A stretch of 64,000 nucleotides of DNA from Bettongia penicillata ogilbyi (GCA_023548195.1 JAJHZJ010000416.1:248001-312000); one strand, 5' to 3'; counted from the stretch's first letter, positions 1 through 54,946 are shown. The notes: a model not told the origin generated them from the sequence alone. Numbers and translations: made by a program.

Positions 1-329
1 TACTTCTAGCACTGTTTCAAAATAGATAAAATAAACAAACCTAGGAATATAGAGGTTTTTTTGAGCAAAGAGTTTGTTCTTATTTTATTCACAAGATGTG
101 AAAATAAATTTTTCTTAGCTCTTATTTTGTATTTAGAGATAAACAAAATAGATGAGGAAAGATAATTTTAAGCCTCTCCATACTTTATACAAAAGAAGAA
201 TTGTACTGAAATCAAAAACAAAAAATAAACTATTTGGAAACAAGTCACATTTACAGAATATCAATCAAATTGAAATAAATTACATTGCAAATAATACAAA
301 GAAAAATAACTGTCACATTTAATTATAGC

Positions 330-415
330 TCTTTGAAGAAAAGGACATCTTTTATTAATTCTCAATAAATTTCTTCAGAAGTCCATGCTATTCACCTCAA
401 GGAAATTACAGGGTT
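330..415 (-). other. NFU1: NFU1 3'UTR (short form)
   Basis: Minus-strand sequence after the TGA. An AATAAA hexamer lies at 356-351, about 60 bases past the stop, so cleavage near 330-340 would give a short 3'UTR. Further AATAAA-like hexamers to the left could allow longer forms. The exact end is not determined. Confidence 0.6.
351..356 (-). terminator. NFU1: NFU1 poly(A) signal AATAAA
   Basis: Canonical hexamer on the minus strand (tttatt on plus), 60 bases downstream of the stop codon. A GT-containing stretch follows further on. Position and strand fit the NFU1 3' end. Confidence 0.55.
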
Positions 416-43602
<43,187 letters not shown>

Positions 43603-43616
43603 CTTTGTTGCTTGGC

Positions 43617-43628
43617 TGCGCAGGCGTG
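43617..43628 (+). promoter_or_regulatory. NRF-1-like site
   Basis: TGCGCAGGCGTG, close to the palindromic NRF-1 consensus YGCGCAYGCGCR. It begins 15 bp upstream of the NFU1 start codon. NRF-1 drives many nuclear genes for mitochondrial proteins, which fits NFU1. Confidence 0.6.
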
Positions 43629-43766
43629 GAGCGAGGACCCTCCCCCTCTCAACCTTCCTTTCGAGTGGTAGTCGCTACCAAACGCCTGTTCAGAAAGGCA
43701 GGAAGTGAAACGAAGCAGAGCCTCCTCCTTCGAGGAGCTGGACGGGGGAGGGGCATGCGGAACCGA

Positions 43767-43780
43767 CGGCCCCCTGCTGG
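43767..43780 (-). promoter_or_regulatory. CTCF-like motif
   Basis: The minus strand reads CCAGCAGGGGGCCG, matching 13 of 14 positions of the CTCF core CCASYAGRKGGCRS. It lies about 165 bp upstream of the NFU1 ATG. Confidence 0.5.
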
Positions 43781-43843
43781 CCAACTCAGGCATTGCAGAG
43801 CTCTGGGGGGAAAGTTGTGGCCGCGTCCAGTTGGGAGCCACGT

Positions 43844-45140
43844 GGTTTTGTTGCTTGGAAAATGCAAACGCCTAGTGAGACGGACAGATTTGCGTTTATC
43901 CGGGTGCATCCTAAGTTAAATAGAACATAGTAGGGGAAAGGACCGTAGTTGGGAGACCTGAATTCAAAACCTGCCTTAGACACTTAATAGCCTCATTACC
44001 CCACCCCAAAGACCCCCTCTTCTAGGTGATGAGATGAAGACAAATGGCCTCCCAGTAACCAAAGCTTTCTGGCAGGGGTGGGACAGAGTCAGGCGGAGGT
44101 AGCTCCATTGTTACATTTTAGCATGAGGAAAATGATTTATTCTTTAATTGATTCTCATAATGGAGAAAATGTTAATGATGCAAGTGAAATTTAAAACTGT
44201 GAGGTGTGCCATCTTTTTCTTCCAAAGAATAAATTGCTAAACATTTCTCAGTATAGGCCTATTTGTCATTTGGAATGCTATATAAATGAGAGCTATGATT
44301 ATGATTATTAGAGATGGTCTGGTCCTTTCTTTTATAGATAAAGAATTCAGGTTAGAGAAGTTAAAAGATTTGCCCATATTCACATGGGTTACGCATAAAG
44401 GATCTGAGATCCAAATCTAGGTCAGCTGGATTGAAACCACTGTTTTCCACTGCCCGCTTTGGGTCCAACTCAACCTCCACATGCCTACTTTCCACATTTC
44501 CCACTTTAATACCACTAGGTATTAAATCCTGGTGTAACTTCCTAATATCCTCTAGTTTGTAATTCTGGTCTAGGTTAGCTAAATTCAGTCTACCACTTCC
44601 TACTGCCTCATAGCCAGCGTCCTCAAGTGAGATGACCTCAGACCATCCTCCAGAGCTCCTTTCTGGACAAGCTGTGTCATCTGAGGACAGGGGACAAGTA
44701 GGCTGTCAGGGTATCTTGCATCTACCTGAAAGCAATCACTTCCATCCAGCACAAGGCAATTTCTACCTCCTACTGCCAGCCCAATCTTCCAACTGGGATG
44801 TAGAGAACCTCCATATATGAAAAGAGAAGCAATGTATGCTCTGACTTCAGGCCTTCCATTTCCTACTGCACCAGTCCTTTGAGGAAAATAAAAGGAAAGC
44901 TGGTGGGGAATGGGACTTCTTTCTCCTACTGTGTAGAGTCAGTTTCCATCTTCAGTTGTATCCTTGTCCTGCCTAATCTTCAGCCTTAGTGGGGAAAAGG
45001 ACTTGTGAAGAAGAACTTCTCATCTGATCATGTGCCTCCCGTCTTATGTTGTGTTTACCTATACCTTGATCTCTACCTTGAAAAAGAGTGGTACCTTCCA
45101 CTGAATGATGAGCATTCTCATACCTGGTCATACCTCTCAC
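43844..45140. other. Intergenic sequence upstream of NFU1
   Basis: No exon is recognised. One antisense MIR (44310-44460) was found. From about 44.46 kb the sequence becomes pyrimidine-rich and may already be decayed L2 5' sequence. Confidence 0.6.
44310..44460 (-). mobile_element. MIR SINE, antisense
   Basis: 'tagagatggtctggtccttt', 'gaagttaaaagatttgccca' and 'gatctgagatccaaatctag' show decayed MIR reverse order. Confidence 0.55.
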
Positions 45141-45144
45141 ATCC

Positions 45145-48100
45145 CAGTGACTCTGAACTCCTATATGTCAACCTCCAAACATCATCCTTCACCCCAGCCT
45201 TATACCACTTGATTCCTCATGTCCATGACCCCCACAGTCTCACTCCAAAGTTTCAACCAAATACCACTGTACCCTCTGGAATGCTTATTCTTTAGGCAAC
45301 AAACTTCTCTTCATCTTAAATCTTTTCCCTTCCCACTCCTTACATCTACTAGTTCTTAATGAAACCTGACTTCCCTCTGATGACAACAGCTTCTCTGGTC
45401 ACATTTTCCAGTTCCTACTGTACCTTCATTCATTCTCTTTGACTCACTGGTTGAGGTGAGAAAATTGGAATATTCTTTACTCCCCATTGCCAGTTCCAGG
45501 TTTGTGCCTGTTAAGGGCATTCAAATTAGGATCTTTTGCTATTTTTGCTCTAATATAATCAAGAAGTATAATGCCTCCATTTGAATGTAATTAAAGAAGA
45601 TCTTTCCCACCCATTGATGGGCCTGCCTATTGTGGGAAGCTTGATTAGGGGAGTTGTTTTGTAGGAGGGTCCCAAATACCTTTTGTTTTTTGTATTGAGC
45701 CACTGAATCAGAGGGTTATGCTCTTGGCCTCTAAAAATTGTATAAATACTCTGAGGGTGAGGTTTTACTTTGGGGCTTACTGACTGGAAGTGTTTAGCCA
45801 GACAAGGATTCTGGGAAGTTGCTAAAGGAGCCCCACCCCCCCAACTTTGAAAATCCAGATGTCAGTGCTTCCTTCTGGTGACTACGGTCAAACAGTTGGG
45901 GTCCAACTGTCTGTTGAATTCAGGCAGAGGAAGCCATGTCTGTTGACTTTTAATTTCTCTGTATTTTCTTTGAAGTTCAGGGTGCTGACTCTCCTGAACT
46001 AGGTGAGTAATATATGTGCTTGGTTAAAGGATTGATATATGTGCTTGATTAAAGTGATTGTTAACCCCTCAAAAGTTGCCTTTCCTTTTATGAATGCAAA
46101 TCTAAGAACCTGTGATAGTAGCCCCCCCCCCCCGCCATGTATGTTGGGGTGCTTACTGTTACACTGCCCAACCTCCATTGCTCAGTAATTACTCCTCTTT
46201 AAGGTTCATGCTTCATATCTACCACCCAATCAAAACTCTGGTAGCTGCTGTCTACAGATCCCCTAGGTCATTCACCTTCCTTTTTCAAAGAATCTGATGC
46301 CTGGCTCACAATTCTCTTTCTTTCCCAACTCCTTTCCTTACACTAGGGAATTCCTATATACATATTGACTCTCCTTCAAATACCCTACCTGATCAGGTCC
46401 TCTATGTACACACCTACATTGACTTACTTTTCAACCCATCTGTTCAAAAATTCTGAAATCTACTTATTCAGCTATAACCTATTGGCTTTTCATTCTTCTG
46501 TCCTCCCTTACAAAACCCTATTCTTTCACATCACGACCCCCAGTCTCTTTACCCCTCAGTTCTCTCCCAGGCTATCTCCCTTGCACTAACCATTCATTCC
46601 TCTTTTTCCAGTTTTTACCCCTTGGTGAACTAAATCAACTCTGCACTATTCTCCTTTCTTGAATCCCCAGCCCCCTTATCATATCACTGATTATGCCCAG
46701 CCAATCCTCAGCCTTAAATCACCCCCACCATATGCAGCCTTTGTTCCTCCAGGAGTACTGCTGATTGAAAGTAGTGAAAATCATCAATTGTTCTGACTAG
46801 ATCCATTATAAACTTTTGTTACACAACCTTAACTGGGCCTTTACTGTTTCCAAGCAATGCTATTCTACCTCCCTTATCAACTGACTCTCCCACTCTCCAC
46901 AGTGGCTTTTCCAAAACTTTTCATCATTCGTGAAATCTCCCATGGCTCTTCCTCCTTTCACTCTCTCAGCTGAGAACTTTCCCTCATATGTTATAGATAA
47001 AATTTAAGCCATTCTCAGAGAACTCTCTCTTCTCCCCTCTTCTTCATGTCCTATCACTTAAATGCCTCTACCACTAACCCCTTCAACCCTGTCTTACATG
47101 ATGCAGTGGTATTATTACTTGCCAAAACTAATGAATTTACTTCTTCAAATGATCTTACGTCATCTGGTCTTCTCCAACATTGTCTCCCCTGTCATCCCCA
47201 TCCTATCATTTATTTTTAATTTCTTCCTGTGTACTGACTCATTCCTACTACCTACAAACATGTCCATGTTTCCCCCATCCTGAAAAAACCCTCACTTAAT
47301 CCTTCCATTTCTACTACCTATCATTTTATATCTCTTCTGCCCTATCTAGCTAGACTCCTCCAAAAATCCAACTACAGTAGATGCCTCCACTTTTTCTTCT
47401 CTCACTCTCTTCTTAATTCCTTATAATTTGGTTTCTGATCTTACCATTTCACTGCAATTGCTCTCTTCAGAGTTACTCTTGATCTCTTAATTGCCAAACC
47501 CAATGACCTTTTTTCCATACTCATTGTTCTTGACCTCTTTCCTGCCTCTGACACTGTTGACCACCTTATCCTTCATACTCTCTTCTCTCTTGGTTTTCAG
47601 GACACTACTCTCTCCTGGTTCTTCTCCTCCTTATCTGATTTCTCCTTCTTTGTCTCCTTTACAGGATCTTATTCTAGATCCCACTCTGTAATAGTAGGGG
47701 TCCCTTAAATTTCTGTCCTGGGTCTTCTTCTTTCTTCCCCTCTATATTAATTCATTTAGTGATCTTATCAGCTCCCATGGATTTAATTACATCCCTATGC
47801 TGATGACCCTTAAACCTACCTATTCTGTCCCAGTCTCTCTGCTGACCTCCACTTTCACATTCCCAACTGCCTTTCAGACATCTCAAACTGAATGTACACT
47901 AGACATCTTAAACTCAGTACGTCCAAAATGGAACTCATTATCTTTCCCCTAAAGTCTCCCCCCTCAGTCTTCCTATTACTATAGAAGGAACATCACCCTC
48001 AGGTTCACAACTAGGACTCATCCTGATTTCCTCATCCCCCATATCCGAGCTGTTGCCAAGGTTTGTTAATTTCATTTTCACAACATCCTTGAATATGTCC

Positions 48101-48270
48101 CCTTCTCTTCAGACATCATGTAAGACCACTCTGGGGCAGGCTCTCATCACCTCATACCTGGATTACTGTAATCTTTATTCCACATGATAGACCTTCAAAT
48201 ATTCAATGATAATGATCTCTACTACTGCCCTTTTTCTCCTCCCCTTCTCCCTGTCCCCTTTCTTCTTCCT
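45145..48270 (+). mobile_element. Long L2 LINE copy with endonuclease and RT remnants
   Basis: The plus strand keeps CR1/L2 domains in order. 'TLWNAYSLGNKL' is near 45.27 kb (endonuclease start). An AVYRSPRSF box is near 46.24 kb. 'SDTVDHLILHTL' is near 47.55 kb (RT palm, AFDTVDH box). 'PMLMT/YADD' is at 47796-47807. About 3.1 kb with many stops and probable internal insertions (e.g. 45.5-46.1 kb). Dead copy. Confidence 0.75.
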
Positions 48271-48275
48271 CCCCC

Positions 48276-48510
48276 CATACAGTTCATAGAGGGACAGGCC
48301 TAGAGTCAGGAAGACCTGAGTTCAAATTCTGCCTCAGAAGCTTATTAGTTATATGATCCTGGGCAAGCCACTTAACCCCGTTTGCCTCAGTTTCCTCATC
48401 TGTAAAATGATCTAGAGAAGGAAATGGCAAACCACTCCAGGAGCTTTGCCAAGAAAGCCCTAAGTGGGGTCACAAAGAGTTGGACACAACTGAAATGACT
48501 GAACATCACC
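48276..48510 (+). mobile_element. Marsupial tRNA/MIR-like SINE
   Basis: Best-preserved copy here: 'gagtcaggaagacctgagtt', 'cctgggcaagccacttaacc', 'cagtttcctcatctgtaaaa', 'agaaggaaatggcaaaccac', 'ggggtcacaaagagttggac' and 'acaactgaaatgactgaa'. It is inserted at the end of the L2. Confidence 0.93.
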
Positions 48511-48549
48511 CCCTACCTCCTGTCTTCCCTTCTTCAGGCCAACCTGCTC

Positions 48550-48690
48550 CAATTTCTGTAACCAATCAGCTAAATTCAACAAATGTTTATTAGGTGCCTA
48601 CTACATGCAAAGCACTATGCGAGGGGCTGGAGATACAAAGAAGAAAAGACAACAGAGCCTTCTCTCAAGAAAGTTACATTTTCCTGGAAT
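48550..48690. repeat. Fragment of unassigned repeat
   Basis: 'aacaaatgtttattaggtgc', 'ctactacatgcaaagcacta' and 'ggctggagatacaaagaa', related to the repeat start at 50320. Confidence 0.55.
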
Positions 48691-48699
48691 CCTTTTTAT

Positions 48700-49100
48700 G
48701 GTGTAGTCTCAAGTCCCCTGATCATTTTCCTCTGGGCCACTGAAGTTTGTTAATGTTCTTCTTAAAATGTGGTACCCAGAGTGGCCCATAATACTGCAGG
48801 CATGGACTGACCAGGACAGAGAAAAGTAGCACTCTCACCTTGCTGATCTTCTGTCACTTCAGCTTATGCTCTCATTAGCTTTTCTTAATTGCCACCTTAT
48901 ACCGTTGACTTAATATTAAGTGTGTAGTCTGCTAAGCACTTGCTCTATTCCAGCTTGGGTTCTTTTCACATGAATTGCTCCTTAGCCATGTCTTCCCCAT
49001 CCTGTCCATTTACAGTTAACTTTTTGAAACCATGCTCATGACTTTACATTTCTGTAATGATGCTTCATAAATAGTTATTGATTGATTAATTAAATTTCAT
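48700..49100. mobile_element. CR1/L3-like LINE remnant
   Basis: 'taatactgcaggcatggact', 'gctctcattagcttttctta', 'ccgttgacttaatattaagt' and 'gtctgctaagcacttgctct' follow the CR1/L3 pattern '...tgttgactcatattgag...gtccactaagacccc'. Orientation not resolved. Confidence 0.55.
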
Positions 49101-49469
49101 GTCATTAGAGGTGGCCCATCTTGGTAGTTGGTTTGCCTAATGAATGCTTTTTATAGCCTAAATGGAATCCCTTAGATAGTAAAAATCCAAGAAGAAAGCT
49201 TTCCACACATTGGGTAAACTTACATTCACATTTGTAGAAACAGATGAACAAAAATGACAGACTGAGGTATAGAGAGAGTTGTTAGTTATAGCTATAGAGA
49301 GGTACCCATGCCAAGGAAATAACTAATATACTTATTTATATATACACAGAGCTATCTGTAGCTATCAGAATTTGGCATGAGAATAGCACGCCATGTTAAA
49401 AACCATGGGTTATAATGGAATAATCACTCTTAATTAAAACCCATTCTTCAGCCCTCTACCAGTCTGCTT

Positions 49470-49690
49470 TGCTGTTGTGTTCGCCCTTTGTTTTCAAAGA
49501 AGACCATGACATCAGAGAAATGATGACAAGACTTGAACTTGACTGTGTTTTGAGTGAGGGAGGGCTGTGCAAGGTCACCAGTCTCACTTCTCCTCCAGAG
49601 CCATCTGAATCCAGTGACCAGATATTCATCAGGATGACTGGAGATGACCCAGGATGAAATGGGAGACCTTGGCCTTTTTAGGCTAAGCCT
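49470..49690. mobile_element. Marsupial non-LTR/SINE-type repeat fragment
   Basis: 'cctttgttttcaaagaagac', 'catgacatcag', 'agggagggctgtgcaaggtc', 'ctcctccagagccatctgaa' and 'gggagaccttggccttttta'. The first 40 bp also occur at the 3' end of the minus-strand element at 35.99 kb. The 62-codon open stretch is incidental. Confidence 0.7.
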
Positions 49691-49910
49691 TTTCTGGTAC
49701 TCACTTAGAGGAAGGTAATAGGCCTCTTTAAGAAGTAGTCAGGGAATGGTCCTTGTAATGAGCAAAAGAAAAAAAAAATAATTAAATCAAAGTGGGAGGA
49801 AAAAAGAAAGTGTTAGTATTGATAATCAGTTAAGCCAGCCCTTAAGTGGAGCTTGGGCAGGCTCCACCCGATGGCCTTTAGAGTGTGCTGGGCTTAAGGT
49901 TTTGGGAAAA

Positions 49911-50122
49911 GGAAGGAAGGAAGGAAGGAAGGAAGGAAGGAAGGAAGGAAGGAAGGAAGGAAGGAAGGAAGGAAGGAAGGAAGGAAGGAAGGAAGGAAGG
50001 AAGGAAGGAAGGAAGGAAGGAAGGAAGGAAGGAAGGAAGGAAGGAAGGAAGGAAGGAAGGAAGGAAGGAAGGAAGGAAGGAAGGAAGGAAGGAAGGAAGG
50101 GAGGGAGGGAGGGAGGGAGGGA
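49911..50122 (+). repeat. (GGAA)n microsatellite, about 47 perfect units, then (GAGG)n
   Basis: Uninterrupted GGAA from 49911 to 50100, followed by about five GAGG units. Open frames on both strands (poly Glu-Gly-Arg-Lys or Pro-Ser-Phe-Leu) are artefacts of the tetranucleotide. Confidence 0.99.
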
Positions 50123-50319
50123 AGACGGACATCTTGACAGTAAAGTCCAAAGGAAGGGGAGAGGGAGACAGAAGAGAGAAGATGAGCTGAGTTACCCAGC
50201 TATGTGGGTCTCCACTCAGGCAGCTCGGTCTATTCACAGGTTGTCCATTCAGTGAATAGACCCCTTCTTTGGGACAGCTGTGCAAGGGTATTGGTTTTGG
50301 AGTCAGGAGTCAGTCTGGC

Positions 50320-50935
50320 AGTTAATGGTCAATAAGCATTTATTAAGCACCTACTGAGTTCTGGAAACTGTTTTAAGCAATGGGGATACAAAGGAAGACA
50401 AAAGGCAGTCCCTGCTCCTAAGTAACTTACAGTCTAATGGAAGAAACTAAATAAAAACAACTTTGTACAAAATATATGCAGAATAAATTGGAGATAATTA
50501 ACAGAGGGAAGGCACTTGTATTAAGTGGGGATCTGGAAAGATTTCCTGTAGAAGGTGGAATTTAAAAGCTGGGTTTTGAAGGAAGTCAGGGAAGCAAGGA
50601 GGCGGAGAGGAGAAGGGAGAGAATTCCAGGCATGGGGGATAGACAGTGAAAATGACAGGAGTCAGATGAAATGCCTTTTGTAAGCAACATTAGGGAGGAC
50701 AACGTCACTGCATTATACCTAGGCAGGGAGGGTAAGGTGTAAGAAGACTGAAAAGGTTGGTAGGGGGAAGATAGATCATGGGAGTGACTGGGAACCAATG
50801 ACAGAATGGAAGAGGAATGGTAACGTGGTCAAATTTGAGCTTTGGGAAGATCACTTTGACAGTGAGTGGAGGATAGACTGGAGTCTATTGAGAGGATTGA
50901 GACAGGGAGAACAACCAGAAGACTATTAACAATAA
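50320..50935. repeat. Ancient dispersed repeat, family not assigned
   Basis: 'atttattaagcacctactga', 'cagtccctgctcctaagtaa', 'ggatctggaaagatttcctg', 'gaattccaggcatggggga' and 'agatcactttgacagtgagt'. The same order, in fragments, occurs near 6.63-7.18 kb and 28.65 kb. Familiar in mammals, but I cannot name the family. Confidence 0.55.
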
Positions 50936-51085
50936 TCCAACTGTGATTTGAACCCATAGCTCTGACACTTGCTGTTTTTGTAACCCTGGATATGTCTCTT
51001 TAAGCCTTAGCTTCATTCTCTGTAAAATGGGGACAACATACATTTACTTCTAATCCTGTAGGGTTGTAGTGGGGATTTAAAAAAA
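50936..51085 (+). mobile_element. MIR SINE
   Basis: 'tgatttgaacccatagctct', 'agccttagcttcattctctg', 'taaaatggggacaacataca' and 'tgtagggttgtagtgggg'. Confidence 0.72.
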
Positions 51086-51089
51086 TAAA

Positions 51090-52200
51090 TCCCAACTTGC
51101 TCTAGAAATGAGATATATCCAGGATCTTCTCATTCACTTAGTGGAGTCCTAATAAGACAGTAGTTACAGGTATCAACATTATGGATAACGAGTTATGCCT
51201 TTCTTCCTTTTTTTGTGTGTGTAGTAGAGATATAGATTTTATTTTTCTTGGTGGTAGAGAAAGATATCACTTCATTCAACTTGGTCCAAAAAATCCTCTA
51301 CCTAGAATTTGATGAACACTTTACTAGACGTGTAGTATTTCTACTGTGGAACTCAGAGCGATATTTCAAGATAGGATTTTGGCACGGATACAGCTGTGCC
51401 TCTGACAACGGTGAAAAAACCACTGCGAGATTAAGGTTAAGAGAGCTGAGGTCTCTCCCATGTGGGAAGGAAGCTAAAGGACAGATGTAACTTAATTGGG
51501 AATGAGTAGATAGCAGCTGGGAGCACCTTGGCAGAGAATGACAGTAGTTTTCAGCACATGGAAGGAAATATTAAGTTAAATATTAAGCCATTGAGGCAGG
51601 GAGGAATTCTAATCTTAGCAGTGTAACTTCACATGGCCTCCCACATTCCTTATGCCTGAGTCCTCTCCCATGCTTGCTCTGCTCCCTGGTCACATATGTT
51701 CCATCCACTACTGATGTAGCAATGATGGAAGAGTATATCCACGCTATATGAATTACAAGGGAGATTACCCATATTTTTTAAATCTTGCTTGACTTTTTAA
51801 ATAAATGTCTTTTACTCTGAGCTAATGTGTCTTTTAGTTGGTCTGAGGAAGAAAGAAAGGAAGGAAGGAATAAAAAAAACAAAGGAAGGAAGGCAGCAAG
51901 GAAAGAAGAAAAGGAGGGAGGAAGGGAGAGTGGGAGGAAGGGAGAAAGGAAAGAAAACTTGACCTGAGTTTTGAATAAAGATTGACCTTAATAATACCTT
52001 AAATCTGCAGTAGCTTTCAAGGCACTAATGTCTGAAGGAGGACTGAGCTATTATTAAAATATAATCCATGATGGAAATATTTTCTGTATGAAGTTTCCTC
52101 TTCTGTGCTATATTTATCACCTGCATTTGGACTCTAAGGGAAACAAAATTGTGCAGTCTTTGTGTAAGCACACAACAAATAAAGCAATTTGTCGTTGCTT
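51090..52200. other. Intergenic, mostly without recognised features
   Basis: Only a degenerate purine GGAA-rich tract (51848-51955) stands out. The 80-codon open stretch at 51248-51490 has no recognised domain. Confidence 0.7.
51848..51955. repeat. Degenerate GGAA/GAAA purine tract
   Basis: Imperfect gaaagaaagg / aaggaaggaa / gggaggaagg units over about 105 bp. Confidence 0.85.
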
Positions 52201-53360
52201 TTGTTTGGGTTAGTAGTTAGCCCTCCTTGGTCTGGTATCTTTCTGTGTTTCTGGTTTTATCTCATACTTCTTTTCTCCATGCATTGTAGGCTTTGGCCAA
52301 ACTGCAACACTCTCAGCCCTAAAACAGTCTGATTGGTCTCCCGTTGTTTTTTCTTCACATCATTCCCTGGACCTGGAATGGTCCCTGTCTCTCCATCTGC
52401 TGAATTTCTACCCATCCTTTAAAACCTAACTAGCCAATGTACTTTCTATTATTCTATGCTACTCAACCCTCCTCCACAAAGCTTTGCCTGACTTCTGAGT
52501 GGTGAGAACCTTCTCTGGCAAATCACATACAACATGTGCTTTGTTCCTTTTTATGTATGTTTATCTTATCCCTTTCTATCTTTCTATCTTCCTTGGATCA
52601 ATATTACTCCTCCACACTCTGCAATCAAACCAGACTGGCCTTCTTTATGTACCTCATACATGGCACCCCAAATCTTGTCTCTGTACCTTTGTACTCCTGG
52701 ACATCATCTTTGGAATACACTTCCTCCTTACCTTGGCTTTACGGAGTCTCTTAATGTGCAGCTCCAACATAATCTTCTCCATGAAACTTTTCTTCATTCC
52801 TTCCAACTGCTAATGCCTTCCAAATCACCTCATGTTTTAGTCATTTGTATACATTTGCATATATTTATAGTCTCCCCCATTGGAAGGTAAATTCCATGTG
52901 ATTAGGAATTGTTTCTTGATTTTAACTTATATACAAGATGTTTAGCACAATACCTGGCACATAGTATTCACTTAATAAATGTGTGCAGATTGATAATATT
53001 AGGTCCATGAGGACAGGGCCTATGCCTTATCCAAAAAACAAACACAAACCAAAAAACCTCCAACAACCCCAAAACCCAAAACCTAAGTCAAATTCAACTT
53101 TTCAAGAAGTCTTCCCAATTGCTTCCTGGTTGATAACATTGTTCTCGAATGTTGAACTTCTTTTGACCTCATGTGGCACTTTGTCTTGTAATATGATAAT
53201 AAACTTATTATACAACAGTTGTCCTCATCCTATTGGTAGACTTTTATAAGGCATCTCTATAGGTATCAGCTTCCTACTTCATACTGTAAGCTCCATGAGG
53301 TCAGGGACTATCTTAGCACTGTGCTTTCCTACAATAGAGACTTAAAAAACATTTCTGATG
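52200..53360 (+). mobile_element. L2 LINE 3' ends (two adjacent tails)
   Basis: 'catcattccctggacctgga', 'gatttagcaca'-like and 'acctggcacatagtattcac' with 'ttaataaatgtgtgcagatt' mark one tail at about 52.98 kb. 'gtaagctccatgaggtcagg' marks another near 53.29 kb. Overlapping open frames here are chance. Confidence 0.65.
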
Positions 53361-53499
53361 TTGTATCTTACCAAGAACATATCTAAGAATTCATTCCTTT
53401 GAGAGTTATAACTGTCAGATTCTTTAGTACTTCCCATCTGAGGGCATGAAGCATTTGGGACAGCTGGAATGTGAATATCTCAGTATTTCAGATGGAAAC

Positions 53500-54190
53500 C
53501 TCAAATGTAGAACACTCTTGCCTCACATTTCACCAAGAAAACAGGCATTTTGTACAAGAGCTCCCCTTTCCCTCTCTTCATCTTACTTTATTCAGATATC
53601 TTCCGTCATTATTTCCTCCTTCCCCCTTCTCACATAAGATGTGTCCTTTCTTGTTGCCAGCATGGCTCTTCTAGAGGCATCCTTGATCCTATTCCATATT
53701 ATATTTTCCTCCATGGACCCCTCTATCATCCCTACTCTCTCACTAAACTTCATTCTCTCCCAATCTACCTGACTATAAATATTTCTATGTCTTTAAAAAG
53801 CTTCACTTAATTCAGTCATCCCCATTAACTCTCATCCTTTATCTTTCTTCCATTTCATGGCTACAAAAAAAGCTGTCTACGATCAATTGATATCTATACT
53901 TTTCTCACTTTCTCCTAAACCTTCTGCAGACTGGCTTCTGACCGTACCATTCAACTGAAACTGCTCTCTCCAAAGCACCAATGCTTCCTTAATTGCCAAA
54001 TCCACTGGCCTTTTTTCAGTCCTTATCTTTTTTGACTTCTCTGAATGTTCTGAGATTATCGATCACCCTTTTCCCGTAGATATTTTCTCCTTTCTAGGTT
54101 TCCATGAAACTGCTCACTCCTGATTTACCTCCTACATATTCTAACTATTCTTTCTCTTTTGCAAGCTCTTCCCCTTAGGCCATGCTCATT
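53500..54190 (+). mobile_element. L2 LINE RT remnant, left part
   Basis: Translation near 54.0 kb gives 'NCQIHWPFFSVLIFFDFSE', then an 'EIIDHPFPVDI' segment, matching the L2 palm region (AFDTVDH box). It resumes at about 55.05 kb after an insertion. Confidence 0.6.
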
Positions 54191-54314
54191 GTGTTTCCCA
54201 AAAAGTGTTTTGCTGAAGTCAGCTTGAACCTGATTGTTAAATTTTTAGTGTGACCATTTATACCTAGAAATTGGCAACTACAAATCTGGGATTGATTTAC
54301 TGTTCTATTGTTTC

Positions 54315-54946
54315 CAGGGGTGCAGAACCTGTGGCTTTGAGGCCACATGTGGCCCTCTATAACATCAAGGAGGTACCCATAACAGCCATTATGAATATGC
54401 ATTTCCAGGGTAAATTCGCAAAATATAATAAATTCTCTTCCTCAAAGGCAAAACCAAAATATTTATTTGGGACATCATTAGAATACCAGGAGGTAAGATT
54501 TAACAGGGTATTTGTCACTAATCCAGGGAGTGTCCACATCTTAACCCTTCTTTCTGTCAGGCCTCTGTGAAAAACAAGTTCCCCTGACAAATTCTTCCCT
54601 CCATCCACCCACAGCTTGCTTTTCCCTCTCTGCTCATGCTCTGTCTCTCCTCCTCCTTGGGCAAGCTCCTCCCAGTCTGAGCTCCATGTGACCCAGGCTC
54701 CATGTGGTCACAGGGTCCATGTGTTAGGTCTATTAATGGTGGGGGGGAGGAGGAAGATCTTCCTATTCTATTACCATTACACCCTATAGATCCTCAAGTG
54801 CTACCCTTTGACTGAGCCCAAACTTCAGGGAACAAATCCCCTTAATAAAAAGATTTGTTCTGTAAAACTTGGACTCAATCAAAAGACTGCACTCAAGGAC
54901 CTAGAAGGCCACATGTAGCCTCAAAGCTGCAGGTTCTCCACTTGTG
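54315..54946. mobile_element. Fold-back (hAT-like) DNA element, interrupted
   Basis: The ends are inverted repeats. The left reads 'caggggtgcagaacctgtgg' and on through 'ctttgaggccacatgtggcc'. The right, read on the minus strand, gives 'cacaagtggagaacctgcag' and 'ctttgaggctacatgtggcc'. 54782-54908 is a long hairpin around a short A/T loop. The left outer arm is separated from the hairpin by about 400 bp (54376-54781). No transposase is present. No convincing target duplication was found. Confidence 0.65.

Noticed and set aside
49878..50285. Open frames across the GGAA tract on both strands
   Set aside because: Pure tetranucleotide expansion gives open frames automatically; no protein is implied.
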